From assembly GCA_964422185.1 (NCBI GenBank), contig CAYRAG010000003.1, positions 1 to 64,000 of the forward strand: a DNA stretch of 64,000 bases. The letters run 5' to 3'. The DNA is from CALXCT01 sp964422185 (lineage in GTDB: Bacteria > Bacillota > Clostridia > Oscillospirales > Oscillospiraceae). The position numbers were made by a program, and so were the translations under genes. Shown in pieces: positions 14,603-22,825 of this stretch (the stretch's first letter is position 1; the number at the start of each line of letters is the position of its first letter). The notes under the pieces are model-generated. The model saw only the letters and a program-made list of their open reading frames with translations. It had not been told where the DNA came from and searched no databases.

Positions 14603-15778
14603 TTAATGGTGGAACAGGCGCATGCCCGTAAACGCCATGACCATGCCGTATTTGTCCGCCGTCTCAATGACATGGTCGTCCCGGATGGATCCGCCGGGCT
14701 GGGCGATGTACTGCACGCCGGATTTCCGCGCCCGCTCCACATTGTCCCCGAAGGGGAAGAACGCGTCCGAGCCGAGAGACACGCCGGACAGGGTTGCAAT
14801 CCATTCTTTTTTCTCCGCGGCGGTCAGCGGCTCCGGCCGGACCCGGAACGAGTTCTGCCACACGCCGTCCGCCAGGATATCCTCCTGCTCGTCGGAGAGG
14901 TAGACATCGATGGCGTTGTCCCGGTCGGCCCGGCGGATGTGGTCCACAAACTGCAGATCCAGCACTTTGGGGTGCTGGCGCAGCATCCAGTTGTCCGCCT
15001 TGTTGCCCGCCAGGCGGGTGCAGTGGATCCGGCTCTGCTGGCCGGCGCCCACGCCGATGGTCTGGCCGCCCTTCACATAGCAGACGGAGTTGGACTGGGT
15101 GTACTTCAGCGTGAGAAGCGCCAGCAGCAGGTCGTGTTTCGCCTCTTGCGGCAGCTCCCGGTTCTCCGTGACGATGTGGTCCAGAAGCGACTCGTTGATC
15201 TCAAAGCTGTTGTAGCCCTGCTGGAAAGTGATGCCGTAGATGTTCCTGCGTTCGATGGGCGCGGGCTCATACGCCGGGTCGATTTTGACCACATTGTAGC
15301 CGCCTTTTTTCTTCCCGCGGAGGATGGCCAGCGCCTCGTCCGTGTACCCCGGAGCGATGACGCCGTCCGAGACCTCCATGGCGAGAAAGCGCGCGGTGGG
15401 CTCGTCGCAGACCTCGGACAGCGCGGCCCAGTCGCCGTAGGAGCACAGCCGGTCCGCGCCTCTGGCCCTGATGTAGGCGCAGGCGATGGGGGAGGTGTCA
15501 AACCCGCCGGCGAAATCGATCTGCCGCTCCACCTCCGTCAGGGGGAGGCCCAGCGCGGCGCCGGCGGGGGAGACATGCTTGAACGAGGCGGCGGCGGGCA
15601 GGCCGGTGGCTTTCTTCAGCGCCTTGACCAGCTGCCACGAGTTCAGCGCGTCCATGAAGTTGATGTATCCCGGTCTGCCGTTGAGCACCTCCAGCGGCAG
15701 GTCGCTGCCGTCGTCCATGTAGATGGCCGCGGGTTTCTGGTTGGGATTGCAGCCGTATTTCAGTTCCAGTTCTTTCAT
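14603..15778 (-). CDS. purH: Stand-alone AICAR formyltransferase (PurH-type)
   Basis: 391 residues. It corresponds to the AICAR transformylase part of PurH only; there is no N-terminal MGS-like IMP cyclohydrolase domain. It transfers the formyl group of 10-formyl-THF to AICAR. Recognisable PurH segments: LKYGCNPNQKPA, SFKHVSPAGAALG (the KHxxPCG-type active-site loop), DRLCSYGDWAALSE, SVCYVKGGQTIGVGAGQQSR and FFPFGDNVERA. SD AAAGGG precedes the ATG. The missing cyclohydrolase step is supplied by the PurO-type gene immediately upstream, so the last two purine steps are split between two proteins here. Confidence 0.93.
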   Translation of the reverse strand: MKELELKYGCNPNQKPAAIYMDDGSDLPLEVLNGRPGYINFMDALNSWQLVKALKKATGLPAAASFKHVSPAGAALGLPLTEVERQIDFAGGFDTSPIACAYIRARGADRLCSYGDWAALSEVCDEPTARFLAMEVSDGVIAPGYTDEALAILRGKKKGGYNVVKIDPAYEPAPIERRNIYGITFQQGYNSFEINESLLDHIVTENRELPQEAKHDLLLALLTLKYTQSNSVCYVKGGQTIGVGAGQQSRIHCTRLAGNKADNWMLRQHPKVLDLQFVDHIRRADRDNAIDVYLSDEQEDILADGVWQNSFRVRPEPLTAAEKKEWIATLSGVSLGSDAFFPFGDNVERARKSGVQYIAQPGGSIRDDHVIETADKYGMVMAFTGMRLFHH

Positions 15779-15841
15779 GGTATCACCCTTTCTCCGCTAT
15801 CTCCGTCCGGCAGGGGGGACGCGGTACCCCGCGCCGCTGCG

Positions 15842-16558
15842 TCACACGGGCCGGTGTTTGTTGACGATGACATCCTCCGCGGCGCCGGTGGCCAGATCCA
15901 GGTAGCGCACGAACAGGGACACTTTGTGATCCGCGTTCAGCGCCGCCCAGATCTCCTCAGACCAGCTCTTCGCGTCGGGGGCGGAAACGGCGACCCGGCG
16001 GGGCTCTCCCTCAAAAGACGGCAGGGGATTCCCGTCGGTCTCGTAGGTGTGGATGAAGTGGCCCGTCCCGGCCAAAGGCGCGTCGTACTCGTAGAAATAC
16101 CGGCAGCAGCAGGAGGGATCGCCGTCCAGGCTCTTGAGGATGGACAGGCAATAGGATCCGTCCGGCCTGAGCACGCCGGAGATGCGGGGGGTGTAGTTGG
16201 GCGCGTCCGGCTCAAATTCCCGCTGGAGCAGGGCGCGGCGGTAGCAGTCGCCGGCCAGGAGGGAGTCCCGGATGGTATCCGTCTGGTCGCCGTTGGTGAC
16301 GATGGCGGTGCCGTCCTCCATCACCCGCAGGGGGTGGTAGATGATCAGGGAGGGATCGGTCATTTTGCTCTCGTCGTACGCCCTGGTGCGGATGCCGTCC
16401 GGGGTGGTCTCACCCACCCGGTTGCGGCTGTTTTCGCTGCGGCCCATGATGAAATAGGCCAGCACCGCCTTCCCGCCGTCCGCGGATCTGCCCAGCACAA
16501 TGCCGCGGCCGGGATAGGGGTTCGAGCGCAGGATTTCGCTCAGATTCAGAAGATTCAT
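15842..16558 (-). CDS. purO: IMP cyclohydrolase, PurO-type
   Basis: 238 residues from an ATG eight nucleotides after GAGGAG. It closes FAICAR to IMP. The sequence GRGIVLGRSADGGKAV, AYFIMGRSENSRNR, DPSLIIYHP, TNGDQTDTI and EPDAPNYTPRISGV are those of the PurO family, first described from archaea and also present in some Clostridia, and unlike the PurH cyclohydrolase fold. It lies directly before the AICAR transformylase gene in the operon, completing the pathway. No signal peptide; cytosolic. Confidence 0.88.
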   Translation of the reverse strand: MNLLNLSEILRSNPYPGRGIVLGRSADGGKAVLAYFIMGRSENSRNRVGETTPDGIRTRAYDESKMTDPSLIIYHPLRVMEDGTAIVTNGDQTDTIRDSLLAGDCYRRALLQREFEPDAPNYTPRISGVLRPDGSYCLSILKSLDGDPSCCCRYFYEYDAPLAGTGHFIHTYETDGNPLPSFEGEPRRVAVSAPDAKSWSEEIWAALNADHKVSLFVRYLDLATGAAEDVIVNKHRPV

Positions 16559-16586
16559 GAATGTCACTCCTCAAACGGTCAGAATA

Positions 16587-17216
16587 TCACGGGAGAATAT
16601 GAACCGTCCGGCCGTCCACCCGCAGCCGGTCCTGGCAGAACAGGGCCACCGCCCGGGGCAGCAGCTCCCACTCCGCCTGCTCCATGATCCGCCGCTGCAG
16701 GGTCTCCGGCGTGTCGTTCTCCTCCACCGCGACCGCTTTCTGCAGTACGATGGGGCCGCCGTCGCACTCCGCGCTGACGAAGTGGACCGTGGCGCCGGAG
16801 ACTTTCACCCCGTATTCCAGCGCTTTCTCGTGGACATGAAGACCGTAGAAGCCCTCGCCGCAGAATGACGGGATCAGGGCGGGGTGGATGTTGAGGATGG
16901 CGTTGGGCCAGGCCTCCACCAGCTCCTCAGTCAGGATGGTCATAAAGCCGGCCAGCACCACCAGATCGATCTTCAGCTCCCGCAGGCGGTCCCGGAGCGC
17001 CACCGTGTAGGCCCGGCTGTCCGGATAGTCTCTCCGGGCCATGACGCAGGCGGGAATCCCCGCACGCTCCGCCCGCTCCAGCGCGAAGACGCCGGGCCGG
17101 GAGGCGATGACGGCGGAGATCTCCCCGCCGGGAATCTCCCCCGCGTGCCAGGCGTCAATGAGCGCCTGCAGATTCGTTCCGCCGCCGCTGACGAGGACGG
17201 CAATCCGCTTGTCCAT
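16587..17216 (-). CDS. purN: Phosphoribosylglycinamide formyltransferase (GART)
   Basis: 209 residues; formylates GAR using 10-formyl-THF. Signatures: IAVLVSGGGTNLQALID at the N-terminus, VVLAGFMTIL, and the catalytic NIHPALIPSFCGEGFYG with Asn and His, then GATVHFVSAECDGGPI with the catalytic Asp. The start at MDKRIAV was chosen because ATGGAGGTTTTTT gives a GGAGG nine bases upstream; a longer start would have no SD. It sits between purM and purO with gaps of 28-38 bp. Confidence 0.96.
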   Translation of the reverse strand: MDKRIAVLVSGGGTNLQALIDAWHAGEIPGGEISAVIASRPGVFALERAERAGIPACVMARRDYPDSRAYTVALRDRLRELKIDLVVLAGFMTILTEELVEAWPNAILNIHPALIPSFCGEGFYGLHVHEKALEYGVKVSGATVHFVSAECDGGPIVLQKAVAVEENDTPETLQRRIMEQAEWELLPRAVALFCQDRLRVDGRTVHILP

Positions 17217-17254
17217 GGAAAAAACCTCCATTCCGCCGCCCGCGGCGGTTGCGG

Positions 17255-18289
17255 TCAGACCAGTTCCACGCCGTCATCGCCCCGGACCACGGAGCCGATG
17301 ATATAGGAGCGCTCGCCGTTGAGCGTCAGCAGATTGACGGCGGTGCCGGCCTGTTCTTTCGGGATGGCGATGATCATGCCCACCCCCATGTTGAAGGTGT
17401 GGTACATGTCCCGATCCGGGATACTGCCTTTCTTGGCGAGAATGGAGAAGATGGGCGGCACGGGAACGGACGCGACCTGGATGCGGGCGGTGAGACCCGG
17501 CTTCATCATCCTGGGCACATTCTCAAACCACCCGCCGCCGGTGATGTGGCTGATCGCCCGGATGTCAATCCCGTTCTCCAGCAGGGTCCGGATGACCTGG
17601 ACATAGATGCGCGTGGGCCGGATGAGCTCCTCGCCCAGCGTGCAGCCGAGATCCCGGTAGTAGGTGCTGAGCACCTCCTGATTGACCTCGAAGATTTTGC
17701 GCACCAGGGAGAAGCCGTTGGAGTGCACCCCGCTGGAGGCCAGACCGATGAGCAGATCCCCCTCCTCCAGCCGGGAGCCGTCGATGATCTTCTCCTCATC
17801 CACCAGGCCCACCGCGAAGCCGGCCAGATCGTACTCGTCCGCCGGGTAGAAGCCGGGCATCTCCGCGGTCTCCCCGCCGATGAGCGCGCAGCCCGCCTGG
17901 CGGCAGCCGTCGGCGATTCCGGAGACGATCCGGGCGATGCGCTCCGGCTCGTTTTTCCCGCAGGCGATGTAGTCCAGGAAGAACAGCGGCGCGGCGCCGC
18001 TGCAGATGATGTCGTTGACGCACATGGCCACGCAGTCAATGCCCACGGTGTCGTGTTTGTCCATCAGGCTGGCGATTTTCAGCTTCGTGCCCACGCCGTC
18101 CGTGCCGGAGACGAGCACCGGCCTCTTCATCCCGGACAGGTCAGGGGCGAACATGCCGCCGAAGTTGCCGATGGTGCCCATCACGCCGGGGATATAGGTG
18201 GATTCCACCATCGGCCTGATGAGCCGGACCGCCTCGTAGCCGGCGGTCACATCCACGCCGGCTTTGGCGTAGGAGTCAGAGTTCTTCAT
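17255..18289 (-). CDS. purM: Phosphoribosylformylglycinamidine cyclo-ligase (AIRS)
   Basis: 344 residues, the usual length. It makes aminoimidazole ribotide from FGAM with ATP. Start MKNSDSYAKAGVDVTAGYEA fits homologues and has GGAGG just upstream; the open frame runs further back only because stops are rare in this GC-rich DNA. Further family segments: LVSGTDGVGTKL, DCVAMCVNDIICSGAAPLFFLDY, GGETAEMPGFY, SSGVHSNGFSLVRKI and ISHITGGGWFENVPRM. Confidence 0.96.
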   Translation of the reverse strand: MKNSDSYAKAGVDVTAGYEAVRLIRPMVESTYIPGVMGTIGNFGGMFAPDLSGMKRPVLVSGTDGVGTKLKIASLMDKHDTVGIDCVAMCVNDIICSGAAPLFFLDYIACGKNEPERIARIVSGIADGCRQAGCALIGGETAEMPGFYPADEYDLAGFAVGLVDEEKIIDGSRLEEGDLLIGLASSGVHSNGFSLVRKIFEVNQEVLSTYYRDLGCTLGEELIRPTRIYVQVIRTLLENGIDIRAISHITGGGWFENVPRMMKPGLTARIQVASVPVPPIFSILAKKGSIPDRDMYHTFNMGVGMIIAIPKEQAGTAVNLLTLNGERSYIIGSVVRGDDGVELV

Positions 18290-18344
18290 GTCAAATCCTC
18301 CAGGTGTGAAAAATATCCGGCCGGGAGCCGGAGACGCGTGCGCC

Positions 18345-19766
18345 TCATTCTTTCCCGTTCCAGCAGTAGGTGCAGACTTTCTCCCGATCCAGCCCGATGG
18401 CCTCCAGCAGGCCGTCCAGTGACTGATACCCCAGGGAGCTGAATCCGAAGTCCCGGCAGATGCGCTCCAGCATGCACTGACCCCGCTCAGTATCCGCGTC
18501 CGCGTACTCCTCCAGGTGCTTCTGGCCCTCATCGCCCTCCAGATCCTGGATAAACCGGCGCGCCAGCAGCTCCATCTCGGAGTTGCTGCGGGAGAAGTTC
18601 AGATACCTGCAGCCGTACATAATGGGCGGGCAGGCGGAGCGCATGTGAACCTCCGCGGCCCCGCTCTCGTAGAGAAAGTCCACCGTCTCCCGCAGCTGGG
18701 TGCCGCGGACGATGGAGTCGTCCACAAACAGAAGCTTCTTCCCCTCAATGAGCTCCGGGACGGGGATCTGCTTCATCTTCGCCACCTGGTTGCGGATCTT
18801 CTGGTCGGTGGGCATGAAAGAGCGCGGCCAGGTGGGCGTGTACTTCACAAACGGGCGGGCGAAATGCTTGCCGCTCTCGTTGGCGTAGCCGATGGCGTGC
18901 GGAATCCCGGAGTCCGGCACGCCGGCCACATAGTTGATATCCTGGGCCAGACCCCGCTTCCGGTCCGCCTGCGCCATAATCGCGCCGTTCCGGTAGCGCA
19001 TCAGCTCCACATTGACGCCCTCGTAATTGGAGTTGGGGTAGCCGTAGTATGTCCAGAGGAAAGCGCAGATCCGCATCTGAGACCCGGGGGGAACCAGGGA
19101 CGCAAAGCCGTCCGCCGTGACCTTCACAATCTCGCCGGGCCCCAGCTCATAGGCGTCCTGATAGCCCAGCTTGTGGTAGGCGAACGACTCAAAGGAGACG
19201 CAGTACCCGTCCTCATTCTTCCCGATGAGCACCGGCAGGCGTCCCACCCTGTCCCGGGCGGCGTAGATGGCGTCCGGCGTGAGCACCAGCAGGGTGGACG
19301 AGCCGTCGATGATCTCCTGGGCGTGCCGGATGCCGGAGACCAGGTCGTCCTCATGGTTGATGAGCGCGGCGGTGAGCTCCGTGGCGTTGACCTTGCCGGA
19401 GCTCATGGCCATAAACTGGTGGCCGGGACTGGAGAAGTATCTGCGGATCAGATCCTCCGCGTTGTTGATGATCCCGACCGTGGTGATGGCGTACAGCCCG
19501 AGATGGGAGCGGACCAGCAGCGGCTGGGGATCCGTGTCGCTGATGCACCCGATGCCGGCGCAGCCGTGGAATTTGTCCAGGTCATTCTCAAATTTCGTGC
19601 GGAACGGGGTGTTCTCGATGTTGTGGATCTGGCGCTGGAAGCCCGTCTGCCGATCGTAGACGATCATGCCGCCCCGCCGGGTACCCAGATGGGAGTGGTA
19701 GTCCACCCCGAAGAAAATGTCAAGCACGCAGTCCCGTTTGGAGATGGTGCCGAAGAAACCGCCCAT
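18345..19766 (-). CDS. purF: Amidophosphoribosyltransferase variant without the glutaminase cysteine
   Basis: 473 residues with the PurF phosphoribosyltransferase domain intact: PRPP loop KLLFVDDSIVRGTQ and the SGIPHAIGYA region. The N-terminal Ntn-hydrolase domain is present, but the protein begins MGGFFGTISKRD where active enzymes begin MCGI, so the nucleophilic Cys1 is missing, and the oxyanion Asn-Gly segment is TVGIINNAEDL. From family knowledge, such a protein cannot release ammonia from glutamine; it would need free ammonia or act otherwise. Similar N-termini occur in Clostridia as I remember them. SD AAGGAGG precedes the ATG. Position between purC and purM in the operon supports a purine role. 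Confidence 0.9.
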   Translation of the reverse strand: MGGFFGTISKRDCVLDIFFGVDYHSHLGTRRGGMIVYDRQTGFQRQIHNIENTPFRTKFENDLDKFHGCAGIGCISDTDPQPLLVRSHLGLYAITTVGIINNAEDLIRRYFSSPGHQFMAMSSGKVNATELTAALINHEDDLVSGIRHAQEIIDGSSTLLVLTPDAIYAARDRVGRLPVLIGKNEDGYCVSFESFAYHKLGYQDAYELGPGEIVKVTADGFASLVPPGSQMRICAFLWTYYGYPNSNYEGVNVELMRYRNGAIMAQADRKRGLAQDINYVAGVPDSGIPHAIGYANESGKHFARPFVKYTPTWPRSFMPTDQKIRNQVAKMKQIPVPELIEGKKLLFVDDSIVRGTQLRETVDFLYESGAAEVHMRSACPPIMYGCRYLNFSRSNSEMELLARRFIQDLEGDEGQKHLEEYADADTERGQCMLERICRDFGFSSLGYQSLDGLLEAIGLDREKVCTYCWNGKE

Positions 19767-19835
19767 AGCAACCTCCTTGGGTCTCAGTGAAAGCTCAGCG
19801 CAGGGAGACGGGAACCCGCGGCTCCCGGAACGATG

Positions 19836-20546
19836 TCATTTGCCCAGCAGGCGCCGGCTCATCTCCTGGTAGGCGCCCTCCACATTGCCCAGATCCCGGC
19901 GGAAGCGATCCTTGTCCAGCTTCTCACCGGTCTTCACATCCCAGAAGCGGCAGGTATCCGGAGAGATCTCGTCGGCCAGGACGACCGTGCCGTCCGGCAG
20001 CCGTCCGAACTCCAGCTTGAAATCCACGAGGGTGATGCCGCACGCGAGCAGCTCCGCTTTCAGGAAGTCATTCACGGCGAACGCGTACTTCTTGATGGTG
20101 TCGATCTCCTCCTGCGTGGCGAGCTTCAGCGCCAGGGCGTGATATTCGTTGATCAGGGGGTCGCCCAGGGCGTCGTCCTTGTAGGAGAACTCTATCGTGG
20201 GCGCGTCGAACACGATCCCCTCCGGAACCCCGTACCGGGCCGCGAAGGAGCCGGCGGAGACATTGCGGATAATGACCTCCAGGGGGATGATGGACACCTT
20301 TTTCACCGCGGTCTCCCGCTCGTTCAGCTCCTCGAGGTAGTGGGTGGGGATGCCCGCGTCCTCCAGTTTGCGCATCAGGTGGTTGGTCATCTGGTTGTTG
20401 ATGGCGCCTTTCCCGGCGATGGTGCCTTTCTTTTCCCCGTTGAACGCGGTGGCGTCATCCTTGTAGGAGACGATGACCACATCGGGATCTTCCGTGGCGA
20501 ACACTTTTTTTGCCTTGCCTTCGTAGAGCTGCTCAAGTTTTTTCAT
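19836..20546 (-). CDS. purC: SAICAR synthetase
   Basis: 236 residues, typical length. It couples CAIR with aspartate. Opening MKKLEQLYEGKAKKVFAT is the classic PurC N-terminus (YEGKAK loop binds ATP), followed by NGEKKGTIAGKGAINN, IIPLEVIIRNVSAGS, EFSYKDDALGDPLIN and VLADEISPDTCRFWD. SD AAAGGAAAT precedes the ATG. Second gene of the operon, 50 bp after purE. Confidence 0.97.
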   Translation of the reverse strand: MKKLEQLYEGKAKKVFATEDPDVVIVSYKDDATAFNGEKKGTIAGKGAINNQMTNHLMRKLEDAGIPTHYLEELNERETAVKKVSIIPLEVIIRNVSAGSFAARYGVPEGIVFDAPTIEFSYKDDALGDPLINEYHALALKLATQEEIDTIKKYAFAVNDFLKAELLACGITLVDFKLEFGRLPDGTVVLADEISPDTCRFWDVKTGEKLDKDRFRRDLGNVEGAYQEMSRRLLGK

Positions 20547-20596
20547 CGTTGGATTTCCTTTCCTTATGCTGCGTTTCTCAGGGAACGGCCGCGCAC

Positions 20597-21094
20597 TCAG
20601 CGCAGCTCCGGATCCGCCTGCAGCAGCGCCTCTTTCTCCGCGATCTGCGCGGCCATCTTCTCCCGGGCGGCGTCAAGCTGCGCGGCCAGGCCGGGATCCG
20701 ATACGGCCAGAATCTGCACGGCGAGAACCGCGGCGTTCTTCGCGCCGTTCAGCGCCACCGTCGCCACCGGAATTCCGCCGGGCATCTGCACGGTGGCCAG
20801 CAGCGCGTCCAGCCCGTCCAGCGCGCCGCCCCGGAGGGGGATCCCGATGACCGGAAGGGTGGTATTGGCGGCGATGGCGCCGGCCAGGTGGGCGGCCATG
20901 CCGGCGGCGCAGATGATGACGCCAAACCCGTTTTCGCGGGCGTGCCTGGCGAACTCCGCCGCCTGAGCCGGGGTGCGGTGCGCGCTCATGATATGCGCCT
21001 CAAACGGCACCCCGAATTCTTTCAACTGGGCGCAGGCGGGTTTCACCGCGGGCCAGTCGCTGTCCGATCCCATAATGATGGCGACTTTCAGCAT
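20597..21094 (-). CDS. purE: N5-carboxyaminoimidazole ribonucleotide mutase / AIR carboxylase, PurE class
   Basis: 165 residues. Interconverts CAIR forms in purine synthesis. MLKVAIIMGSDSDWPAVKPA, IMSAHRTPAQAAEFA and ICAAGMAAHLAGAIAA hold the PurE active-site Ser-Asp and His. The start was set at MLKVAI, which has a perfect AGGAGGT eight bases upstream; the longer frame includes only leader sequence. First gene of the operon. No purK was found in the window, so the carbon source (bicarbonate or CO2) cannot be decided. Confidence 0.96.
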   Translation of the reverse strand: MLKVAIIMGSDSDWPAVKPACAQLKEFGVPFEAHIMSAHRTPAQAAEFARHARENGFGVIICAAGMAAHLAGAIAANTTLPVIGIPLRGGALDGLDALLATVQMPGGIPVATVALNGAKNAAVLAVQILAVSDPGLAAQLDAAREKMAAQIAEKEALLQADPELR

Positions 21095-21279
21095 GATTTG
21101 ACCTCCTTCTCTGCAAACAAACAAACTCAGGCTGTCCGGAGTGTGGGGGACAGCCTGAGTCTGGTTACAATCTGATTTTGGGCATGCCGGTGCGGAGGGA
21201 CAGCGTGAAGTGACCGCGATTTTGTCCGATCAGGTTCATGATCCACCGCACCCCCGTGCCGTTCAGGCCGATTCAGAAC
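21095..21279 (-). promoter_or_regulatory. Leader of the purine operon with an attenuator (unassigned RNA)
   Basis: About 185 nt between the mapped promoter and purE. On the minus strand it contains a stem GGTGCGG / CCGCACC enclosing a hairpin GATCA / TGATC, and near its end a 13-bp terminator stem (21148-21160 with 21125-21137) followed by TTTGTTTGTTTG just before the purE SD. Such a terminator ahead of the first gene implies transcription attenuation. I tried the known purine, ZTP (pfl) and PRPP motifs from memory and found no convincing match. Confidence 0.6.
21125..21160 (-). terminator. Attenuator hairpin upstream of purE
   Basis: Perfect 13-bp stem ACTCAGGCTGTCC / GGACAGCCTGAGT with a 10-nt loop, followed on the minus strand by a T-rich tract interrupted by G. 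Confidence 0.75.
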
Positions 21280-21285
21280 ACATAC

Positions 21286-21314
21286 AATATACAGGATCCG
21301 CGCCTGACTGGCAA
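21286..21314 (-). promoter_or_regulatory. Promoter of the purine operon
   Basis: Minus strand TTGCCA, 17-nt spacer, TATATT. Transcription would start near 21279, giving the ~185-nt leader. Confidence 0.75.
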
Positions 21315-21406
21315 GGGTGCAAAAGAAAATTTGTATGCTTACACAATCCGGAGAGGGCAGGGGACAATTTCCTTGTAAAAGTGCCGATACCCCGCGTTTC
21401 CGCGCA

Positions 21407-22492
21407 TCAGCAGTAGCCCGCGGTGGTGAGGATCCGGCTGACCTCCGCGGCCCGGTTCGACCAGGAAAACCGCTCGCCGTAGGCCCGCCTCCGGCTGGTC
21501 ACCCAGCCCGGGGACTCGGTCAGGGCGGTCTCGCACAGATGGCAGAACTCCTCCGGCGTGTGGGCGGCGTAGATCACATCCGGGAACTGCTCCACCTGAT
21601 CCGGCCAGATCATGGTCACCACCGGCTTCCCGGCAGAGAGATACTCGTAGATGCGGTTGGGGATGACGCCCAGTCCGCGCTCCCGCGTGCGGATCAGGTC
21701 GATGCAGACATCGCAGTGGGTGACATACTCCGGCAGATCCACCAGGGAATCCAGGGCGATATGCCGGACATTCGGCCGGGCGAGCACCCGGGAGAGCAGG
21801 GGATTGCCGGGCTCAATCCAGCCGAACAGCAGGAAATTCCAGTCCGGATGCCGCGTGGCGGTGTACCACAGGGGATAGAGATCCAGATCCGCGGCGACGC
21901 GCCCCGCCCACCCGAACACGGGCCGTGACAGACCCCGCATCTCCGGCGGCACCGGGAGATCGTCCCGGCAGAACATGGGGTGGTTGCTGCCGTTGGGAAT
22001 GAGAACGATATTGTCATTGCACGGGGCGAGGTGATCGGCCAGCTCCCGGGACGCCGCGAAGACCAGGTCTGCGGCGAGGGTCAGATCGCTCTCCCACCGA
22101 ATGGGCAGAGCGGACCAGTCCCGGTCGCAGTCGTAGATCAGCGCCCGGTGCGGAATGATTTCCAGCAGCTGAACCTGTTCCGGCGAGGTGGTCCAGAGCA
22201 GGGGATCCCGGATCCGGTGCCGGTCCAGGACAGATTCGATATAGCGCGCCACGCGCTGCTGCCCCATGTAGTACATCCGCGGCTGGAGTTCGTCATAGGG
22301 CCTGGCGTAGGGCAGGGTGTAGAGCGTCACGCCGGTGCGGACACGGCGGCTCCTGGCGCGGTACTCCCTCCGATCCCCGCCGCAGGGCTGGAAGTAGAGC
22401 ACCTGGGTATCCCGCAGCCGGGTGATCAGGTGCTGGGTGCGGGTGGGAAACGCGGACCAGGGCTCGTGTGAGATACAGACAATCTGATTCAT
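21407..22492 (-). CDS. Glycosyltransferase, GT-B fold (GT4/GT1-like, TuaH-like)
   Basis: 361 residues from MNQIVCISHEPW. The wide layout is GT-B: an N-terminal half with FPTRTQHLITRLRDTQVLYF and YDCDRDWSALP, an ADLVFAASRELADHL segment typical of this branch, and a C-terminal nucleotide-sugar half with GWAGRV, LFGWIEPGNP, and the E-x7-E-like IYEYLSAGKPVVT. It resembles glycosyltransferases such as TuaH that build cell-surface polymers; donor and acceptor are unknown. There is no SD next to the ATG; the SD lies beyond a hairpin (see the leader entry). Own promoter; nothing else in the operon. Confidence 0.8.
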   Translation of the reverse strand: MNQIVCISHEPWSAFPTRTQHLITRLRDTQVLYFQPCGGDRREYRARSRRVRTGVTLYTLPYARPYDELQPRMYYMGQQRVARYIESVLDRHRIRDPLLWTTSPEQVQLLEIIPHRALIYDCDRDWSALPIRWESDLTLAADLVFAASRELADHLAPCNDNIVLIPNGSNHPMFCRDDLPVPPEMRGLSRPVFGWAGRVAADLDLYPLWYTATRHPDWNFLLFGWIEPGNPLLSRVLARPNVRHIALDSLVDLPEYVTHCDVCIDLIRTRERGLGVIPNRIYEYLSAGKPVVTMIWPDQVEQFPDVIYAAHTPEEFCHLCETALTESPGWVTSRRRAYGERFSWSNRAAEVSRILTTAGYC

Positions 22493-22554
22493 GGATCGAG
22501 TTGCGCGGACGCCGTTGACTGCTGTCGTAGGAGAATCGCGCCAATACCCCCTTT
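22493..22554 (-). promoter_or_regulatory. SD-hairpin-start leader of the glycosyltransferase gene
   Basis: Minus strand: SD AAAGGGGG (22547-22554) is 54 nt from the ATG. Between them TTGGCGCG pairs with CGCGCAA (22537-22544 with 22501-22507, one bulge), closing a 44-nt hairpin; what is left is a 10-nt spacing. The 5' arm holds TCTCCT, which could pair with the SD. Confidence 0.5.
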
Positions 22555-22601
22555 CCCGTGGGATGTCCCGGTTCCCCCCGTGCGGCCGGGAACCTGCTGT
22601 T

Positions 22602-22630
22602 ATTATATGGCAGCCCGGCACCTTTTTCAA
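22602..22630 (-). promoter_or_regulatory. Promoter of the glycosyltransferase gene
   Basis: Minus strand TTGAAA, 17-nt spacer, perfect TATAAT, about 110 nt before the start codon. Confidence 0.75.
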
Positions 22631-22762
22631 GAGAGGGAGAAAAAAGGCCTCCGCCCGGCGCGGGGGACAGGCGAAGGGAGAACCTCCCGGGAAATTCCCG
22701 CCTCCCGTCCCGGCGCCGTGGAACCGGGCCGTTTTCCCGGGCAGAGGGGAGAAAATCCGGAC

Positions 22763-22791
22763 TTGCCATTTCCCGGGAAATCGGGTAAGAT
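22763..22791 (+). promoter_or_regulatory. Promoter of the PAP2 gene
   Basis: TTGCCA, 17-nt spacer, TAAGAT, about 35 nt before the PAP2 start codon. Confidence 0.7.
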
Positions 22792-22825
22792 GGGGCAAAG
22801 CAAAGCGGACAGGGGGAACGGGAAT

